Shown piece after piece: positions 9,034-17,800 of a DNA stretch of 64,000 nt (the first letter of the stretch is position 1; the number at the start of each line of letters is the position of its first letter). This DNA is from Alcanivorax borkumensis SK2 (lineage in GTDB: Bacteria; Pseudomonadota; Gammaproteobacteria; Pseudomonadales; Alcanivoracaceae). Under the pieces are notes generated by a model that saw only the letters and a list, made by a program, of their open reading frames with translations, was not told the DNA's origin and did no database searches. The DNA is taken from positions 903,501 to 967,500 of the forward strand of contig NC_008260.1 in assembly GCF_000009365.1 (NCBI RefSeq). Reading direction: 5' to 3'. The position numbers and the translations under genes are program-made.

Positions 9034-9456
9034 ATGGATTTTAAAAGCGGTAGTCGATGGAGCCTGAAAATAGTGAATAATCCAGATATAGGAAAGCTAA
9101 TTTTACGCCTGTCTTTAGGGCTAATGCTGCTGTTGCATGGTGTCCATAAGCTTCATGCTGGCGTGGGCTGGATTTTCGCTATGTTAGCGCAGCATGATCT
9201 CCCTGGGGTTTTGGCCTATGGGGTATTCATTGGCGAGGTGATCGCGCCAGTGATGATCATTATGGGTTATCAGACACGCATTGGCGCCGGCTTGATTGTC
9301 ACCAACATGCTGGTCGCTCTGGTATTAGCGCATATGGGAGAGCTTTTCAGCCTGAATAATACTGGTGGCTGGGCGATTGAACTGCAGGCGTTCTATTTGT
9401 TCACCGCGGCGGCGTTAGTATTCTTGGGGGCAGGAAAGTACGCGATGAAAAACTGA
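9034..9456 (+). CDS. DoxX family membrane protein
   Basis: 140 residues with four hydrophobic spans (about 20-40, 60-80, 85-103, 115-135). LILRLSLGLMLLLHGVHKL is the DoxX N-terminal signature, with GEVIAPVMIIMG in helix 2. The family is linked to thiol/redox stress in some bacteria and to quinone oxidation in archaea, but its role here is unknown. AGGAAAG lies upstream of the ATG. A 9-base inverted repeat without a T run follows at 9474-9495. Confidence 0.85.
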   Translation: MDFKSGSRWSLKIVNNPDIGKLILRLSLGLMLLLHGVHKLHAGVGWIFAMLAQHDLPGVLAYGVFIGEVIAPVMIIMGYQTRIGAGLIVTNMLVALVLAHMGELFSLNNTGGWAIELQAFYLFTAAALVFLGAGKYAMKN

Positions 9457-9569
9457 TTAGCTGATCGGATCCCTAGCGCCCGATGTTGGGCGCTAAAAGA
9501 TAAAGACGATCGCGTCAGGTCTTTTCAACGTCAAGCATCGGGCTTTTCCATATTAGGTTACGCAGGGCA

Positions 9570-9965
9570 TTAAGCCAGACGATTTTTCTCTGTGATCTGA
9601 CCGTTCAGTGTCCAGAAATCATAGAGAATACCTAGTCCGAACAGGCCTGCGGTAAGCAGGTAGATAATGCCAGTGACGACTTTGCCCATGTAAAAGCGGT
9701 GAACACCGAAAATGCCCAAGAAGGTGAGAAAAATCCAGCTGAGGTTGTAATCAATACTGCCTGCCTCGTAGCGCGTGTCCGCCGCGTCATCCATGCCGGG
9801 AATCAGGAACAGGTCAATAATCCAACCGATGAAGAACAGCCCCAGGGTAAAGAACCAAAGCGTGCCTGTGAGCGGGCGGCCATAGTAAAAACGGTGGGCA
9901 CCCATGAAGCCAAAGATCCATAGTAGATAACCAATCACTTTACTGTGTGTGTCTTGGTTCTGCAT
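9570..9965 (-). CDS. TM2 domain protein with two TM2 units
   Basis: 131 residues. Each half carries the TM2 signature G-x-x-G-x-H-R-F-Y ([11 protein letters not shown] near residue 18, [11 protein letters not shown] near 84) and two hydrophobic helices, so the protein is an internal duplication with four spans. Function unknown. AAGGAATC precedes the ATG. It is 26 bases downstream of purT on the same strand and may be cotranscribed with it. Confidence 0.88.
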   Translation of the reverse strand: MQNQDTHSKVIGYLLWIFGFMGAHRFYYGRPLTGTLWFFTLGLFFIGWIIDLFLIPGMDDAADTRYEAGSIDYNLSWIFLTFLGIFGVHRFYMGKVVTGIIYLLTAGLFGLGILYDFWTLNGQITEKNRLA

Positions 9966-9990
9966 ATTTGATTCCTTTTATAACGAGGGT

Positions 9991-11184
9991 TTACAGGTCG
10001 ACCTTGAATGCTGCAATAGCGGTGTTGGCTTTGTCTCGTGCTGCGTCAATAGTATCTGCTTTTGCTAATGCCACCCCCAGCCGGCGGCTGCCGTTGATGT
10101 CCGGCTTGCCAAACAGTCGCACTTCCGTATCCGCGTTGGCTAAGGCCGTGTTCAGGCCATGGTAGCGCATGGCTTCAGACTGGCCTTGTATCAGTAGCAC
10201 GGAGGAAGCCGACGCCCCTCGTTGTTCAATGGTTGGTATTGGCAGGCCGAGAATGGCGCGGGCATGCAAGGCGAATTCGGATAGGGTTTGGGAAATCAGT
10301 GTGACCAGCCCGGTGTCGTGGGGGCGGGGGGAGACTTCACTGAAGTACACCTGATCGCCTTTGATAAATAATTCGACTCCGAAAATACCCAAGCCGCCAA
10401 GGGCATCGGTAATGGCCAGTGCGACTTCACGAGATGCTTGTAATGCTGCGGCGCTCATCGGTTGTGGCTGCCAAGATTCTTGATAATCGCCGTTTTCTTG
10501 GCGGTGACCAATGGGGGCACAATAACTGGTCTTAATCTCGCTGCCGGCCTTGTGGCGTACCGTTAGCAAGGTGATTTCGTAGTCAAAGTCCACAAACCCT
10601 TCCACGATGACCCGTCCTTTACCTGCGCGCCCGCCGGATTGTGCGTACTCCCACGCGGGCAGAATGTCGGCTTCGTTTTTCAGGGTGCTTTGGCCTTTCC
10701 CTGAAGAGCTCATCACCGGTTTGACCACGCAGGGGAAGCCAATTTCGCGCACGGCTTGTTGATAGCCTGCCAGGCTATCTGCAAAGCGATAGGGTGAGGT
10801 GGGCAATGATAGTTCTTCTGCTGCAAGGCAGCGGATGCCCTCGCGGTTCATGGTTAGCTGTGCAGCGCGAGCGGTGGGTACCACTGTGTAGCCTTCTGCT
10901 TCCAGCTTAACCAGTTCGTCTGTGGCGATAGCTTCAATTTCCGGAACGATCAGCGCAGGTTTTACCTGTTCGACTACTGCTCGCAGGGCGGTGCCATCCA
11001 GCATGTTGATGACATGACTATGTTGGGCGACCTGCATGGCAGGAGCGTGAGCATAACGATCCACCGCAATCACTTCGCAGCCATAGCGAATTAGTTCCAA
11101 AGCAACTTCGCGGCCTAGCTCGCCGGAACCCAGCAGCATCACACGGGTGGCGTTGTCGGTGAAAGGGGTGCCAATGACAGTCAT
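9991..11184 (-). CDS. purT: Formate-dependent phosphoribosylglycinamide formyltransferase 2
   Basis: 397 residues, ATP-grasp fold. [15 protein letters not shown] (about 16-30) is the N-terminal substrate domain, [13 protein letters not shown] (about 155-167) the ATP-grasp P-loop, and [25 protein letters not shown] the metal-binding core. It makes formyl-GAR from GAR, formate and ATP in purine synthesis. The ATG at 11184 is preferred over a TTG at 11196 because GAGAG lies at the right distance from it. Confidence 0.95.
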   Translation of the reverse strand: MTVIGTPFTDNATRVMLLGSGELGREVALELIRYGCEVIAVDRYAHAPAMQVAQHSHVINMLDGTALRAVVEQVKPALIVPEIEAIATDELVKLEAEGYTVVPTARAAQLTMNREGIRCLAAEELSLPTSPYRFADSLAGYQQAVREIGFPCVVKPVMSSSGKGQSTLKNEADILPAWEYAQSGGRAGKGRVIVEGFVDFDYEITLLTVRHKAGSEIKTSYCAPIGHRQENGDYQESWQPQPMSAAALQASREVALAITDALGGLGIFGVELFIKGDQVYFSEVSPRPHDTGLVTLISQTLSEFALHARAILGLPIPTIEQRGASASSVLLIQGQSEAMRYHGLNTALANADTEVRLFGKPDINGSRRLGVALAKADTIDAARDKANTAIAAFKVDL

Positions 11185-11345
11185 AACAGCTCTCAATATG
11201 TGTGGTGCCCTGATTGTAATGAAAAGCAGACGCTACGCCAGCAGTGGCTGCCCTTGCCTCATTCTGTGCGCAGGAGGCTTGCGGTACACTTGGTGTGTTG
11301 TGCTTGCTGGGCGAGTTAGTCTGGGGCGTGAATTAAGGAGAGTAG

Positions 11346-11804
11346 GTGGACGATCAAGACTGGATGCAACAGGCTCTAATGCTGGCTCGTCAGGCGGCAG
11401 ATCAGGGAGAGGTGCCTGTGGGGGCGCTGGTGGTTCGTGGAGGGCAGTTGTTGGGGCAGGGCTATAACCAGCCGATTACCGCCAATGATCCCAGTGCTCA
11501 TGCGGAGATCATTGCCATGCGTAGTGCGTCCCTTGCAGAAAAGAATTACCGTCTTAGCGGTTGTACGCTCTATGTCACCCTAGAGCCCTGCACCATGTGT
11601 TTTGGTGCCATGGTTCATGCCCGCATCGGCAGGCTTGTATATGGCGCTAGTGAGCCACGTGCGGGGGTATGCGAAAGCCAGTTGCAGCTGCCATCGGTGG
11701 ATTTCTACAATCATCGGGTGGAAGTGGAAAAAGGCGTTTTGGCAGAGGAAAGCGCTATGCTGCTCAAACGTTTCTTTGCGGATCGTCGAAAGAGGCCGCG
11801 TTAG
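11346..11804 (+). CDS. tadA: tRNA-adenosine(34) deaminase
   Basis: 152 residues from a GTG start preceded by AAGGAG. Zinc-deaminase motifs: H-A-E (in PSAHAEIIAM, about residue 50) and P-C-x-x-C (LEPCTMCFGAM, about 81-91). It converts A34 to inosine in the wobble position of tRNA-Arg(ACG). Its target tRNA gene is in this window at 34.8 kb. A terminator follows about 100 bases downstream. Confidence 0.95.
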   Translation: MDDQDWMQQALMLARQAADQGEVPVGALVVRGGQLLGQGYNQPITANDPSAHAEIIAMRSASLAEKNYRLSGCTLYVTLEPCTMCFGAMVHARIGRLVYGASEPRAGVCESQLQLPSVDFYNHRVEVEKGVLAEESAMLLKRFFADRRKRPR

Positions 11805-11900
11805 AACGTTGCTGGGAAAACAGACCTTTCGTGGCGTCAGCAGAAACGATCTGCTCAGGTTGTGTTGCTTGCTGTGAGAGTGCTGAGATCACAGAACGAA

Positions 11901-11928
11901 AAAAGGGCCGGTAAAAACCGGCCCTTTT
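11901..11928. terminator. Bidirectional terminator between tadA and the OmpA gene
   Basis: Perfect stem AAAAGGGCCGGT / ACCGGCCCTTTT with loop AAAA, placed between two convergent genes; A and T runs on both sides serve both strands. Confidence 0.9.
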
Positions 11929-11944
11929 CAGTTAGCGTGGCTCC

Positions 11945-13099
11945 TTACTGGAACTGCGCTTCTTTGGTGGTCGCTTTCAGGATAGTTTCTACGCGACGGT
12001 TTTCGGCGCGGCCTTCGCTGGTCTTGTTGTCAGAGATAGGCTTCTCTTCACCGTAACCCACAGTGGTGATGCGATCTGCGCTAACGCCGAACTTGTCAAC
12101 CAGTACGGCCTTCACAGCATCTGCACGCTGCTGGGACAGTTTCTTGTTGTAAGCGGCTGAACCAGTGCTGTCAGTATGGCCTTCCAGTACTAGGTTGGCT
12201 GACGGGTACTGGCGCATGTCTTCGGCTAGGTTTTCCAAAGACGGGTAAGAGGTCTGACGGACTTCGGTTTTATCGTGGCCGAATTCAACGTACAGAGTCT
12301 CCTTCACGTCCTTTTCTAGGTATTTCTGACAGCCTTTGTCATCAACTAGGGCCCCAGCAGGAGTGTTCGGGCAGTCGTCCATGCTGTTGACGATGCTATC
12401 GTTGTCGTCGTCCAGTTCACAACCAGTGGCATCTACCTGCGCGCCTGCTGGGGTGTTGGCGCACTGATCCCGGTCGTCTGGCACACCATCGCCATCGCTA
12501 TCAGTAACGACATTTTCGATCGGAGCCGGTTCTTGTTCGTTGCTGGAACCGCCGATTAGGAAGTTAAGGCCAGCGTAAACTTCGGCATCCCAGCGCTCTG
12601 CGTCAAAGCTGTAGTAAGGACGTGCGCCTACGTCCAGCAGAAAGTGTGGGTGGAGGAGGGTTTGGAAACCCGTTTCCAGTGTGCCGATTGTTTCAGCATT
12701 GTCGTCTGAGCTGTTGCTGGTAGGCTCGAAACGCAGTTCACCCGCACCTATACCCACATAGGGTTCGAAGGCGGAGTTGCCTGCGAAATGTTTGCGGATT
12801 GCGCCGTGGGCAATATTGATATCGGCATCACCGCCGAGATTGGTGTTGGAGTTGTTACGCTCCCACCAACCTTGGAAGGACCAGTCACGATTAAAGCGGT
12901 AACCCATTTGAGCGCCGGGAAGGGTCACTTCGCTATCGCTGGTGTTTTGGTCAATGTGGTCACCCACGTCCAGCCAATTTTCACTGATGTGCCCGCCGAA
13001 GTAGAAAAACTGTTCGGGGATGTCGTCAGCAATGACAGTGGTGGTCGCGGTGACCGATGCGCAAGCAATGCTCGCCGCTAAAAAACGTTTAGCGTTCAT
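11945..13099 (-). CDS. OmpA/OprF-like outer membrane protein with thrombospondin type 3 repeats
   Basis: 384 residues from the ATG at 13099, which has GGAAGGAGC just upstream and gives a proper signal peptide ending near VIADD (residue 24). A beta-barrel region (about 25-185) is followed by a calcium-binding TSP3 linker with repeated D-x-D-x-D-G / D-x-D-N-D-S and C-x-N-T-P-A-G-A blocks (about 195-250), then an OmpA domain that binds peptidoglycan (LVLEGHTDSTGSAAYN and a C-terminal ENRRVETIL). It tethers the outer membrane to the wall and may form a porin. Confidence 0.92.
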   Translation of the reverse strand: MNAKRFLAASIACASVTATTTVIADDIPEQFFYFGGHISENWLDVGDHIDQNTSDSEVTLPGAQMGYRFNRDWSFQGWWERNNSNTNLGGDADINIAHGAIRKHFAGNSAFEPYVGIGAGELRFEPTSNSSDDNAETIGTLETGFQTLLHPHFLLDVGARPYYSFDAERWDAEVYAGLNFLIGGSSNEQEPAPIENVVTDSDGDGVPDDRDQCANTPAGAQVDATGCELDDDNDSIVNSMDDCPNTPAGALVDDKGCQKYLEKDVKETLYVEFGHDKTEVRQTSYPSLENLAEDMRQYPSANLVLEGHTDSTGSAAYNKKLSQQRADAVKAVLVDKFGVSADRITTVGYGEEKPISDNKTSEGRAENRRVETILKATTKEAQFQ

Positions 13100-13275
13100 A
13101 AGCTCCTTCCTTATTTTATTCAGTAGGCAGATCAAACACATTACCAGTGTTGGCTAGCCTGTCTCCCATGTAAATCCTCACATAGAGATTAATAAAAAAA
13201 TTTACAAATATGGATTTTATTCGGTAGCAGGAAGGCGTTTTTTTGTAACGTTGTAATGTTAAAGCATTAAAAGTT

Positions 13276-14133
13276 TTATTTTTGTGGGTCCTTAATATTA
13301 GCCTGTTTGGCCTGTTGAGGTGTTACATCAGCGATGTCTTTGTATGAGGGGGGTTGGAGTACTTTTTCACGCCCTTCGTTGCGGTTCTGGTAGAGCGCAT
13401 AATCTGCTTCGTTAAGCAGGGGGTTAAGGCTGCGGCCGCTATTTTCAGTGCTTGCGACTCCGATACGGGCTGAGACGATAACCGATTCTTCTGGCTGCGG
13501 TGCCGCTCCTAGGCTGGAAAGCTCGAGATTGCTGGCCAAGGTTTTTAACCCTTCCCCCATGCGCGCGGCATCGTCGAAATTGGTGTGGGGAAGCACCAAA
13601 AGAAATTGAGCGCCATCAAAACGTCCAAATAGATCACTCTCGCGGATTTTCTCCCGAATGCAGTCTGCAAATAAGCGAAGGGCTTTTTCTCCAGTATGGC
13701 GCCCGTAACGATCCAGTAGCTGGGTGAAATCCGCAATTTCGATAAGCAGGATGGAGACGGTGTAACTGTGCCGTTGGCTAAGCGCCAGTTCCCGTTCAAG
13801 CATGCCAAGCAGGTGGGGGCGATTGAACAAGCCGGTGAGGTGATCCTCTCGCGCCAGTTGTTGAAGTTGGTGGTTGTATCGGTCTAGCGCGACCAGTCGG
13901 CAGCTGAATAGATAGAGCGGTGGGGCAACCAGTAATAGGGGTAGTAAGACGGCAAGAACCAGTGGCGACAACCAATCGCGTTCACCGACCAGCATGATGC
14001 CAATGCTGGTCAGCACCAGGGACACCAAGATGGAAATGAGAGTGATGAAGACGGTGCCTTTTAGCGCTGAGCGGCGGTCGCTATTACGGATTAGCTTGGC
14101 GGTCGTCGCTACCACATGAAAAAGCTTACCCAT
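13276..14133 (-). CDS. Membrane-anchored GGDEF-domain protein with degenerate active site
   Basis: 285 residues. Two hydrophobic helices (about 27-50 and 54-77) precede a GGDEF domain beginning at DHLTGLFNR (about 97). Where the cyclase signature R-x-G-G-[DE]-E-F is expected the sequence is R-F-D-G-A-Q-F (about 166-172), so the substrate-binding Gly and the metal/catalytic Glu are lost. It probably cannot make c-di-GMP and may act as a binder or regulator. Tail of about 30 polar residues after the domain. Confidence 0.85.
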   Translation of the reverse strand: MGKLFHVVATTAKLIRNSDRRSALKGTVFITLISILVSLVLTSIGIMLVGERDWLSPLVLAVLLPLLLVAPPLYLFSCRLVALDRYNHQLQQLAREDHLTGLFNRPHLLGMLERELALSQRHSYTVSILLIEIADFTQLLDRYGRHTGEKALRLFADCIREKIRESDLFGRFDGAQFLLVLPHTNFDDAARMGEGLKTLASNLELSSLGAAPQPEESVIVSARIGVASTENSGRSLNPLLNEADYALYQNRNEGREKVLQPPSYKDIADVTPQQAKQANIKDPQK

Positions 14134-14221
14134 GCTCGATGGTCCCCCCCAACGTGTTGATTATTATGCTTTGTCAGTATCACGGTTGCCCGCATGGCGT
14201 GCAACCGTTAGCGAGTGAGCA

Positions 14222-14746
14222 TCAACGCTGTAGTAGGTTTTCTTTTAGTGGTCGTGAATAAGGCGTTTCACCAAACCAAATGCGTAAATAGTTGCGGGCA
14301 AAGTCATCCCCGGTTTCTGTGGCCAGCAGGGTGTTGTTAAGTGCCAGTGTCAGGCTGTTGGGGCGATAGGTTAGGGTATAGACATCACCGTCACCAATGT
14401 CCTGGTAATGGTTGTTGAATTGTTTGAATCGCGCTTTATAGCGTTCGAAGTCAGCTTTGCTGAGATTTTTTTCCAGGAAATTGAGTGCAGCCTTAGCGAA
14501 GGCATCACCGGGCACTTCACGAAAGTAGCGGAAGCTTAGCCGCATGGGAGGGTTTTGTAGGTTGCTGGCTTGGCACTTGTGCCGTGACAGAGTGGCCTCT
14601 CCTACCGTAATGAAACGCAGTGCTTTTACATCGCTACGGGCACAAACCTGCCAAGGCTGGTTGTTCTCGCTGGTGTAGCCAGGGGCAGTGAATATCGCAG
14701 TAACGAATAGCAGTACCGCTCGACTTATCAGTGTTTTCTTAACCAT
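14222..14746 (-). CDS. Chalcone isomerase-like periplasmic protein
   Basis: 174 residues with a signal peptide (about 1-25, ending ...PGYTS). The body matches the chalcone_3 pattern: ALRFITVGEATLS near the start, KPMRL-type segment (PPMRLSFRYFREV), and the C-terminal LRIWFGETPYSRPLKENLL. Plant relatives bind fatty acids or flavonoids; bacterial ones have no proven enzyme activity. It overlaps the upstream lipoprotein gene by 19 bases and so is translated with it. Bacterial versions often travel with Cfa-like methyltransferases, DUF1295 and DUF2878 proteins, as here. Confidence 0.75.
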   Translation of the reverse strand: MVKKTLISRAVLLFVTAIFTAPGYTSENNQPWQVCARSDVKALRFITVGEATLSRHKCQASNLQNPPMRLSFRYFREVPGDAFAKAALNFLEKNLSKADFERYKARFKQFNNHYQDIGDGDVYTLTYRPNSLTLALNNTLLATETGDDFARNYLRIWFGETPYSRPLKENLLQR

Positions 14747-15297
14747 CGTGTTATTGGTCCTATCAAGGGTAAGTGCTGATCAACTCCTTGGCTGCTATCC
14801 CAGAAGTCCTGTTGAAAAATGACTTGTCCCTGTGCATTAAAGCGTAATTGACTGATCCCTATCGTGCGCGATAGCCGTTCGCTTCCAAGCATCGTAAAAC
14901 GTGCGTCCATTACCCAGCGTAAGTAAAGATCGCTGCCGTCATTGATAACCTTGGTAATCGTCAACGACATGCTGTTAAGGCCCTCTGCTGTGGCCTGTAA
15001 GTGGGCGGCTAGTTCGTCTCGGGCTGTCAGGGTCACTAGAGTGTCATTGAAATACACCGGGTCGGCATAGATTGAGTCGATTTGTTCTGGAATCAGCGTC
15101 GCGTTCAGTGGGTTATAAAAAGCGGCAAAACGATTTATTACGCTGCTATCAGGTGGGGGGCTGGCTTGTGCTTCTGATGATGCGAGTGCTTGCTGATACT
15201 GGTTTGTGTACCCGTAGGGGCCTTTGACAGTACTGCTACACGCATTCAGTAGCACAGCCATCAATAACGAAATGGGTAATCTCAAGGAAGAATTCAT
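14728..15297 (-). CDS. Lipoprotein with NTF2/SnoaL-like domain
   Basis: 189 residues from the ATG at 15297; the longer open frame to 15570 has no signal sequence, while this start gives a short lipoprotein signal with lipobox L-N-A-C (about residues 16-19). The rest (INRFAAFYNPLNATLIPEQIDSIYADPVYFNDTLV... to ISQLRFNAQGQVIFQQDFWD) is an NTF2-like alpha+beta cone fold used for binding small hydrophobic ligands. It is divergent from the DUF2878 gene, leaving about 140 bases for control of both arms. Confidence 0.75.
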   Translation of the reverse strand: MNSSLRLPISLLMAVLLNACSSTVKGPYGYTNQYQQALASSEAQASPPPDSSVINRFAAFYNPLNATLIPEQIDSIYADPVYFNDTLVTLTARDELAAHLQATAEGLNSMSLTITKVINDGSDLYLRWVMDARFTMLGSERLSRTIGISQLRFNAQGQVIFQQDFWDSSQGVDQHLPLIGPITRWLRKH

Positions 15298-15435
15298 CGG
15301 ATCACTCTGGCGAATAAGCAGTGAATCGGGTGTGAAGCCTCGAAAAATAGACTTCAACGCAGGTATGGCCAGCCGGGTAAAGAATGTGGATAACGATTCA
15401 CGGGGCTTTGACGAGGCCTGCCGCAAGCTCAACCC

Positions 15436-15972
15436 ATGAATCTGCCCGCTAATGTTGTCATTGTGAATTTTCTTGCCTTCCAGTTGCTCTGGCCAGCAGC
15501 CGTTTTGGGCGCGTCTCTGGGTTGGGCCATGCTCGCTTGGTGTGTGTTGCTGGCCATGCTGATTACGCAAGTCGCACTGACCGGTCGATGGCGTAACGAT
15601 GGGGTGTTGGTAGTGGCAGGGGCGGCTCTATGTGTCGTGATGGAGCCGTTGTGGCTATTGACTGATGTGTTGGAATATAGGAATTGGCCGCATCGTTGGT
15701 GGGCTCCGCATTGGGTTTGGGCTTTGTGGATGGGGTTTGCTGTGAGTTTTCGTTACAGCCTTGGCTGGTTGTGTGGCCGCCCCGCTCTCGCTGCTTTATT
15801 TGGTGCGGTGGGAGGCGTTTTTTCCGTCACTATGGGTATGCGTTTGGGGGCTGCGAGTGCCCCACAGGGTTGGGTATTGCTGGCGGTTATTTACGCTATT
15901 GGTTGGGCCATAGCGGTACCAATATTGGCACAAGTTGCCACGATGACAATGCGGGGAAAAGAGAATGCTTAA
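15436..15972 (+). CDS. DUF2878 family membrane protein
   Basis: 178 residues with about five hydrophobic spans and the Trp-rich family core (GRWRNDGVLVV, E-P-L-W-L-L-T-D-V-L, PHWVWALWMGF). Function unknown. DUF2878 genes are usually next to DUF1295 and Cfa-like methyltransferase genes. Its 3' end overlaps the next gene by 8 bases, so the three genes 15436-17751 form one translationally coupled operon. Confidence 0.85.
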   Translation: MNLPANVVIVNFLAFQLLWPAAVLGASLGWAMLAWCVLLAMLITQVALTGRWRNDGVLVVAGAALCVVMEPLWLLTDVLEYRNWPHRWWAPHWVWALWMGFAVSFRYSLGWLCGRPALAALFGAVGGVFSVTMGMRLGAASAPQGWVLLAVIYAIGWAIAVPILAQVATMTMRGKENA

Positions 15973-16738
15973 TATTCATTACCTGTTACTTATTGTTCTG
16001 CTGATGGTGGCTACGGTGTTGTGGCTGCAACAGCTGCGCACTCAAAATGCCGGTTGGGTCGATGTGTTTTGGGCTTGGTCCGTGGGTATTGTCGGAATGA
16101 GCTTTTTGCTGACAGGTAGCGGCGCGCTGCTTCCCCGTGTGATTGCAGGCAGTCTTTTATTGGTGTGGTCGCTGCGCCTTGGCGGTCATATTTTCCAAAG
16201 AGTCAGTCAGGAAACATCAGAAGATGGACGTTATGCCGCTATGCGAGAGGCGTTAGGAGGCAAGGCCCAGCCGGTTTTTCTGTTTTTTTATTGGGGCCAA
16301 GCGCTGCTGGCCTGGTGTTTTGCACTGACGTTTTGGGTGGTGGCCGAGCAAGACTTTTTCACCACGCCTCTGGTTCTTCTCGGGGGGGGGATGGGTTTGT
16401 TTGCGATTGCTCTGGAGTCTCTGGCAGATAAACAGTTAGCAAGGTTTAAGAAGCGCCCGGACAGCAAAGGCAAAACCTGTCGTGAAGGACTATGGCGGTA
16501 TAGCCGCCACCCCAACTATTTTGGCGAGTGGTTGCACTGGGTTAGTTACCCGGTGATTGCCATCGGCGCGCTGCACGGCGAATGGCTATGGTTGTTGCCG
16601 TTGGCCATGTTTGTGTTTCTGTGGTTTGTCACCGGCATTCCGTATACCGAAAAACAGGCGCTGAAATCCCGCGGTGATAATTACCGTGACTACCAGCGCA
16701 CCACGAGTGCGTTCTTTCCTTGGAGACCTAAATCATGA
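15965..16738 (+). CDS. DUF1295 (steroid 5-alpha-reductase-like) membrane protein
   Basis: 257 residues, about six membrane spans. The C-terminal motif GLWRYSRHPNYFGEWLHW (about 175-192) and the final DNYRDYQRTTSAFFPW are the hallmark of the DUF1295/steroid-reductase/ICMT superfamily and bind NADPH or SAM plus lipid substrate. By analogy it should reduce or modify a membrane lipid. It overlaps the following methyltransferase gene by 4 bases (ATGA). Confidence 0.9.
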   Translation: MLNIHYLLLIVLLMVATVLWLQQLRTQNAGWVDVFWAWSVGIVGMSFLLTGSGALLPRVIAGSLLLVWSLRLGGHIFQRVSQETSEDGRYAAMREALGGKAQPVFLFFYWGQALLAWCFALTFWVVAEQDFFTTPLVLLGGGMGLFAIALESLADKQLARFKKRPDSKGKTCREGLWRYSRHPNYFGEWLHWVSYPVIAIGALHGEWLWLLPLAMFVFLWFVTGIPYTEKQALKSRGDNYRDYQRTTSAFFPWRPKS

Positions 16739-17751
16739 TGATTCAAATGGCTGAATCTGGCCTGTTACCCGATGGGCTGGTGCGTTTGGGTATTCGTCGT
16801 CTGTTGAGACAGCGGCTGCAGCAGGAAAAACAGCGCGATAACCGTCAGACCTTTGAAGCGGCTCTCCAGCAGGGGCCAGTGGCGGTGGGCCAAGATGAAG
16901 CCAATGAGCAGCATTATGAAGTAGATGCTCGGTTTTATGAGCAGGTATTGGGCTCACATTTGAAGTACTCCAGCGGCTATTGGCCTAGTTCATCGAGTTG
17001 CTTGGACGATGCTGAACGGGCGATGTTGGCCATGACCTGTGAGCGAGCTGATTTGTTAGATGGTCAAGATGTGCTGGAAATGGGTTGTGGGTGGGGGTCA
17101 TTGACACTGTGGATGGCTAAACAGTATCCCAATAGTCGGATTACAGCGATTTCCAATTCGTCATCCCAGCGAGCCTTTATTTTAGGGCGCGCTGCTGAGC
17201 GCGGATTGGATAATGTGGACGTGATTACCGTCGATGCTTCCCAGTATCAGCCTTCCAAGCCCTATGACAGGGTGGTTTCGGTAGAAATGTTCGAACATAT
17301 GCGAAATCACAAAACCTTGATGTTACGTATTCACGATTGGTTGAAGCCGGGGGGGAAATTATTCATCCATGTGTTCTGCCATCATGATCTGACGTACCTG
17401 TTTGAGACGGAAGGCAGCAAGGACTGGATGGCTAAGTATTTTTTCACCGGTGGAATGATGCCTGCCTATGATTGGCTGCCGCAGTGCGCGGGGAACCTTG
17501 AGGAGGAACAGCGTTGGGCGGTGAATGGGACGCACTATGCACGAACGCTGGAGGCCTGGTTGGTGTTGGCGGATGAAAAGCGTGAACAGTTGATTCTCCT
17601 GCTGGATGAAGTTTATGGCGAGGGGAAAGGTAAAGTCTGGTTGCAGCGTTGGCGTATATTTTTCATGGCGTGTGCTGAGTTGTTTAACTATGGTGAGGGA
17701 CAAGAGTGGTTTGTTGCACACTACCGTTTCAGTAAAGCTGTTGTCAGTTGA
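16735..17751 (+). CDS. Cyclopropane-fatty-acid-synthase-like SAM methyltransferase
   Basis: 338 residues. SAM motif I is LEMGCGWGSLTLWMA (about 112-126), followed by ISNSSSQRAFI, VEMFEHMRNH and WLKPGGKLFIHVF, the Cfa/coclaurine-methyltransferase pattern. The N-terminal HYEVDARFYEQVLGSHLKYS marks the sub-group. Enzymes of this kind add a methyl(ene) group to unsaturated acyl chains of phospholipids; related genes in photosynthetic bacteria make methylated or furan fatty acids under singlet-oxygen stress. The photolyase, sigma factor and flavin amine oxidase-like genes that accompany fuller clusters are not in this window. Confidence 0.85.
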   Translation: MMIQMAESGLLPDGLVRLGIRRLLRQRLQQEKQRDNRQTFEAALQQGPVAVGQDEANEQHYEVDARFYEQVLGSHLKYSSGYWPSSSSCLDDAERAMLAMTCERADLLDGQDVLEMGCGWGSLTLWMAKQYPNSRITAISNSSSQRAFILGRAAERGLDNVDVITVDASQYQPSKPYDRVVSVEMFEHMRNHKTLMLRIHDWLKPGGKLFIHVFCHHDLTYLFETEGSKDWMAKYFFTGGMMPAYDWLPQCAGNLEEEQRWAVNGTHYARTLEAWLVLADEKREQLILLLDEVYGEGKGKVWLQRWRIFFMACAELFNYGEGQEWFVAHYRFSKAVVS

Positions 17752-17800
17752 GCCGGCGATATTGCGGCCATTGATGTAACGTTTTGATGATGAGTTATGC

